8,484 bases of DNA from Spirochaetaceae bacterium (GTDB taxonomy: Bacteria; Spirochaetota; Spirochaetia; Treponematales; Breznakiellaceae). The stretch covers positions 1 to 8,484 of the forward strand of contig JAIRYB010000202.1 of the NCBI GenBank assembly GCA_031267955.1, written 5' to 3'. The position numbers and the translations under genes were made by a program. This document shows positions 6,704 to 8,484 of this stretch, piece by piece. Numbering within the stretch: the first letter of the stretch is position 1; every line of letters starts with the position of its first letter. The notes under the pieces were generated by a model. It was not told the origin of the DNA. It worked only from the letters and a program-made list of their open reading frames with translations, and ran no database searches.

Positions 6704-6931
6704 AGGCGGAGCGCCGGCACGGATGCCCGGCACTGCCGGACAGGTGGAGTTTGCCTGCGGCAAACTCCGATGCCAAAATCCGGCATGGACGCCGGATTTT
6801 GGCACGCGCAAGGGATAGGAGCGGAACAAAAACGCTTGTGCGTTTTTGTTGGAGCGGATAGCCCGGTTTCCGGCGCGGAGCGCCGGAAATGCGCCCATAT
6901 GCTTATAAAAATGCGTTTTACGGAGTCTGTT
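6704..6931. repeat. Array of palindromes between permease and ATPase genes
   Basis: This 228-nt gap is full of inverted repeats. GGCG/CGCC lies at 6705-6715, with CCGGCA/TGCCGG at 6714-6739. Perfect 10-bp arms GGAGTTTGCC/GGCAAACTCC lie at 6746-6768. Perfect 14-bp arms TGCCAAAATCCGGC/GCCGGATTTTGGCA lie at 6771-6804 with a 6-nt loop. Perfect 11-bp arms AACAAAAACGC/GCGTTTTTGTT lie at 6825-6850. Perfect 10-bp arms TTTCCGGCGC/GCGCCGGAAA lie at 6867-6889. CGGAGCGCCGG occurs directly repeated at 6707-6717 and 6876-6886. The gap is far longer than the other spacers in this operon (46-84 nt). It looks like accumulated small palindromic elements, possibly acting as RNA structure. No promoter was found in it. 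Confidence 0.75.
6818..6858. repeat. Hairpin flanked by 8-bp direct repeats
   Basis: GGAGCGGA occurs at 6818-6825 and again at 6851-6858, directly on each side of the AACAAAAACGC/GCGTTTTTGTT hairpin (6825-6850). A palindrome between short direct repeats is what insertion of a tiny mobile palindrome with target duplication would leave. The repeat is short and purine-rich, so chance is possible. Confidence 0.35.
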
Positions 6932-7597
6932 ATGGATTTGCTGGAATTACAGGATATTTCCAAAGCCTACGGGTCCCTCCAGGCACTGCGGGATATCAAC
7001 CTTGCGGTCAAGCAGGGGGAATGGCTTGCCATTATGGGGCCTTCCGGGTCGGGGAAAACTACCATGATGAACATTATCGGCTGTATGGACAAGCCTTCGG
7101 CCGGGCAGCTTATCCTGGACGGCGTGAATATTTCACGGGAAAGCGCGCGGAACCTGACGGCTATAAGGCGGGACAAGATAGGCCTTATTTTCCAGCAGTT
7201 CCACCTGGTAAATTACCTTACGGCCCTGGAAAATGTTATGGTGGCCCAGTACTACCACAGTATGCCCGACGAAAAGGAGGCGATGGAAGCCCTGGAACGG
7301 GTGGGGCTCGCCTCGCGCGCCAGGCACCTTCCCAGCCAGCTTTCGGGCGGGGAACAGCAGCGGGTCTGCATAGCGAGGGCGCTTATCAACTACCCCATGC
7401 TGATCCTGGCGGACGAGCCGACGGGAAACCTGGACGAGGCCAACGAGCAGATCGTTATCGACATTTTCAAGAAGCTCCACGCCGAGGGCAGCACTATTAT
7501 CGTGGTAACGCATGACCCGGAGGTGGCGGAAGACGCGGAACGGACCGTGATCCTGGAACACGGGCGGCTGGCGCGGATTGTCGAAAACAGCAAATGA
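6932..7597 (+). CDS. MacB/LolD-type ABC transporter ATP-binding protein
   Basis: This 221-residue cytoplasmic ATPase energises the two upstream permeases. Numbered from ATG 6932, it shows Walker A GPSGSGKTT at 36-44, the Q-loop in IFQQFHLV (Gln88/Gln89), the signature LSGGEQQR at 137-144, Walker B LILADEP at 157-163 with Glu162, the D-loop GNLD at 165-168 and the H-loop His194 in VVTHD. Length and motifs match the MacB/LolD/FtsE group that works with FtsX-type permeases. ATG 6932 was chosen because ACGGAG (6920-6925) lies 6 nt upstream and the protein then begins in the normal way (MDLLELQDISKAYG). The frame is open back to 6770 and beyond, but that 54-residue extension is translated palindromic DNA with no family similarity. 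The lipoprotein gene starts 46 nt downstream. Confidence 0.95.
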   Translation: MDLLELQDISKAYGSLQALRDINLAVKQGEWLAIMGPSGSGKTTMMNIIGCMDKPSAGQLILDGVNISRESARNLTAIRRDKIGLIFQQFHLVNYLTALENVMVAQYYHSMPDEKEAMEALERVGLASRARHLPSQLSGGEQQRVCIARALINYPMLILADEPTGNLDEANEQIVIDIFKKLHAEGSTIIVVTHDPEVAEDAERTVILEHGRLARIVENSK

Positions 7598-7643
7598 GGA
7601 TCGGGGCAACAGGCTGCTGGGACAAGGGAGAAGGAGGACGTTT

Positions 7644-8066
7644 ATGAGGAAAGGATTTTTTTGTTTTTTTGGGGTTCTGCTATTGGCGGCGGCGCTGCTT
7701 GCCGGATGCGCGAAACCGGCTTATAAAGACGGGGTCTATACCGGGAGGAGCGGCGAGGACGATACCGGCGCCTGGGGGGAGGTGACGATCACCATTGCCG
7801 GGGAAAAGATCGCGGACTGCCGCTTTGTCACCTGGCAGAAGGACGGGACCGTAAAGGGCGAAAATTACGGCAAGGTGAACGGGGAAATTTCCAGCCAGGA
7901 TTTTTACAGCAAGGCCCAGCTCGCGGTCCGGGCTATGGAACAGTACGCCGCAGCCTACCGGGAAACAGGCGACCTTAAAAAGGTGGAAGCGGTGAGCGGG
8001 GCCACTATTGCCTACGACCAGTTTATCGAGGCGGTGGAAGCCGCCCTGGAAAAAGCCGCGAAATAG
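7644..8066 (+). CDS. FMN-binding domain lipoprotein
   Basis: This 140-residue exported lipoprotein consists of a single FMN_bind domain like those of RnfG and NqrC. The signal peptide ends in the lipobox LAGC with Cys22 as the lipidated residue. The domain runs from YKDGVYTG (about 27-34) through EVTITIAGEKI and KDGTVKGENYGK to VSGATIAYDQF. Thr121 in SGAT (118-121) is the expected attachment site for covalent FMN by the ApbE flavin transferase, which is not encoded in this window. It would act as a membrane-anchored one-electron carrier outside the cytoplasmic membrane. As last gene of the P19/FTR1 operon it holds the place of the thioredoxin-like genes in C. jejuni, so a redox role in iron uptake is inferred. 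ATG 7644 has a strong AAGGAGG (7631-7637). An upstream in-frame start at 7578 would overlap the ATPase gene and bury the signal peptide. Confidence 0.9.
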   Translation: MRKGFFCFFGVLLLAAALLAGCAKPAYKDGVYTGRSGEDDTGAWGEVTITIAGEKIADCRFVTWQKDGTVKGENYGKVNGEISSQDFYSKAQLAVRAMEQYAAAYRETGDLKKVEAVSGATIAYDQFIEAVEAALEKAAK

Positions 8067-8121
8067 CGCAATATGCCGCATCTTCCGCCGGCAGGCCCGC
8101 AAAAAGGCGCCAAGGCCCGCA

Positions 8122-8279
8122 AACGGTGCCTGGCACCGTTGCGCGGCCTCCTCTGCGCCTCCGAGTATAACGCGAATTTTTGGTGACTGACACCGTTTTG
8201 GTTATTCGGCGGTTTCGGCTAATTCTTTCTGGTGTGCGCAGGGGTGCCTGGAAGCGCAAAGGGTGACTGACACCGTTTT
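8122..8279. repeat. Cluster of GGTG[CA]CTG[GA]CACCGTT hairpin repeats
   Basis: A perfect 19-nt palindrome with arms AACGGTGCC and GGCACCGTT around one T lies at 8122-8140. The variant GGTGACTGACACCGTTTT occurs twice, identical over 18 nt, at 8182-8199 and 8262-8279. A half copy GGTGCCTGG lies at 8243-8251. All four share the pattern GGTG-N-CTG-N with the outer GGTG able to pair with CACC in the complete copies. This is the style of REP-type extragenic palindromes mobilised by single-strand Y1 (TnpA-REP) transposases. No transposase is in the window, so the class is inferred. Confidence 0.6.
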
Positions 8280-8377
8280 AAGGTAAAGCGGGGCCAGTTG
8301 CTTCGGCATACATGCCGCCGCAACAGACCACGCCGTATTTTTCCTGGCGAATGATTGGAAAAAGAATATTGTTCCTG

Positions 8378-8407
8378 CGCCTCCTCGCCATTCATGGCGG
8401 GGAGGCG
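8378..8407 (+). terminator. Hairpin at the right end, possible terminator
   Basis: CGCCTCCTCGCC at 8378-8389 pairs with GGCGGGGAGGCG at 8396-8407 around an ATTCAT loop; all twelve pairs form as RNA if one G-U is allowed. ATTTGTTAAT follows, a modest U-rich tail. It lies about 310 nt past the lipoprotein stop and before the AT-rich tail, so it could end the operon transcript. The distance and imperfect U tract keep confidence low. Confidence 0.4.
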
Positions 8408-8432
8408 ATTTGTTAATGGGTGCAAAAAACCT

Positions 8433-8463
8433 TTGAATTCATTGTACAAAAATATCGTATAAC
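8433..8463 (+). promoter_or_regulatory. Possible promoter in the AT-rich tail
   Basis: TTGAAT at 8433-8438 and TATAAC at 8458-8463 resemble -35 and -10 elements, but with a long 19-nt spacer. TATAAG at 8466-8471 is another -10-like site. The abrupt change to AT-rich sequence after the hairpin at 8378-8407 suggests a promoter region for a rightward gene beyond the window. AT-rich DNA gives such matches easily. Confidence 0.25.
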
Positions 8464-8484
8464 AATATAAGCAAAAATTTCATT

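Larger units (their letters stand above)
8067..8484. other. 418-nt right-end region without a convincing gene
   Basis: No reading frame here has a good ribosome binding site together with recognisable protein features. The region holds an 11-bp direct repeat AGGCCCGCAAA (8093-8103 and 8113-8123), the GGTG..CACCGTT repeat family (8122-8279), a hairpin at 8297-8324 (GTTGC..CGGCAT with ATGCCG..GCAAC, with a 2x2 internal mismatch), a longer hairpin at 8378-8407, and an AT-rich tail from about 8422. No clear terminator directly follows the lipoprotein gene. The next gene must lie outside the window. Confidence 0.6.

Noticed and set aside
6770..6931. 54-residue N-terminal extension of the ATPase from ATG 6770
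   Set aside because: The extension is translated hairpin DNA without family similarity. ATG 6932 has a well-spaced ACGGAG and gives a normal LolD/MacB N-terminus.
6896..6931. TATAAA near 6904 considered as a -10 element for a separate ATPase promoter
   Set aside because: There is no acceptable -35 hexamer at 16-18 nt upstream (the sequence there is GC-rich hairpin), so no internal promoter is claimed.
5932..6963. Two long overlapping reverse-strand frames opposite the second permease and the hairpin array
   Set aside because: Two overlapping antisense frames with low-complexity, Arg/Ser/Pro-rich translations and no domain are shadows of the real gene's codon bias.
7578..7643. Earlier start for the FMN-binding lipoprotein at 7578
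   Set aside because: It would overlap the ATPase gene and place 22 residues in front of a perfect signal peptide and lipobox, whereas ATG 7644 has a strong AAGGAGG.
8093..8140. Short direct repeats and a palindrome considered as a CRISPR array
   Set aside because: The repeats are only 11-19 nt and irregularly spaced, there are no uniform spacers, and there are no cas genes nearby.
8219..8449. 76-codon reverse-strand frame in the right-end region
   Set aside because: It runs through the GGTG..CACCGTT repeats and the hairpins, and its translation has no recognisable features, so coding is unlikely.

Overview
The window is high in G+C and carries one long co-directional gene block on the + strand. 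Signal peptide style supports a Treponema-like spirochaete, such as a termite-gut treponeme: the P19 leader ends AFA followed by GGGQQ, as many treponemal exported proteins do. This is an inference from protein style and gene content, because no rRNA or other taxonomic marker is present.

Layout. Positions 1-386 hold the 3' end of a nitroreductase-family gene. Positions 387-570 are an intergenic region with a good sigma70-type promoter (TTGACA, 17-nt spacer, TATCTT). A 22-bp dyad lies over the spacer and -10, and the leader can form two hairpins. Seven genes follow: an FTR1-type iron permease with a duplicated exported N-terminal domain (577-2109), a P19 periplasmic iron-binding protein (2178-2771), a DUF2318 membrane protein with five clustered cysteines (2856-4154), two FtsX/MacB-type ABC permeases (4208-5500 and 5567-6703), a MacB/LolD-type ATPase (6932-7597) and an FMN-binding lipoprotein (7644-8066). 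Positions 8067-8484 have no convincing gene. They hold copies of a short GGTG..CACCGTT repeat, several hairpins and an AT-rich tail.

How the genes fit together. FTR1, P19, DUF2318, two permeases and an ATPase is the gene set of the Campylobacter jejuni p19 iron-acquisition locus. P19 would bind iron outside the inner membrane and FTR1 would carry it across. DUF2318, the heterodimeric ABC machine and an extracytoplasmic redox protein would supply accessory functions that are not well defined. The Campylobacter locus ends with thioredoxin-like genes; this one ends with a lipoprotein carrying an SGAT flavinylation motif, so the proposed redox partner here is a flavoprotein.

The most unusual non-coding structure is the 228-bp gap between the second permease and the ATPase. 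It is packed with perfect hairpins and has no stop codon in the frame shared by both genes. Other points of interest are the promoter dyad, a perfect 12-bp hairpin after p19, and the repeat cluster at the right end.
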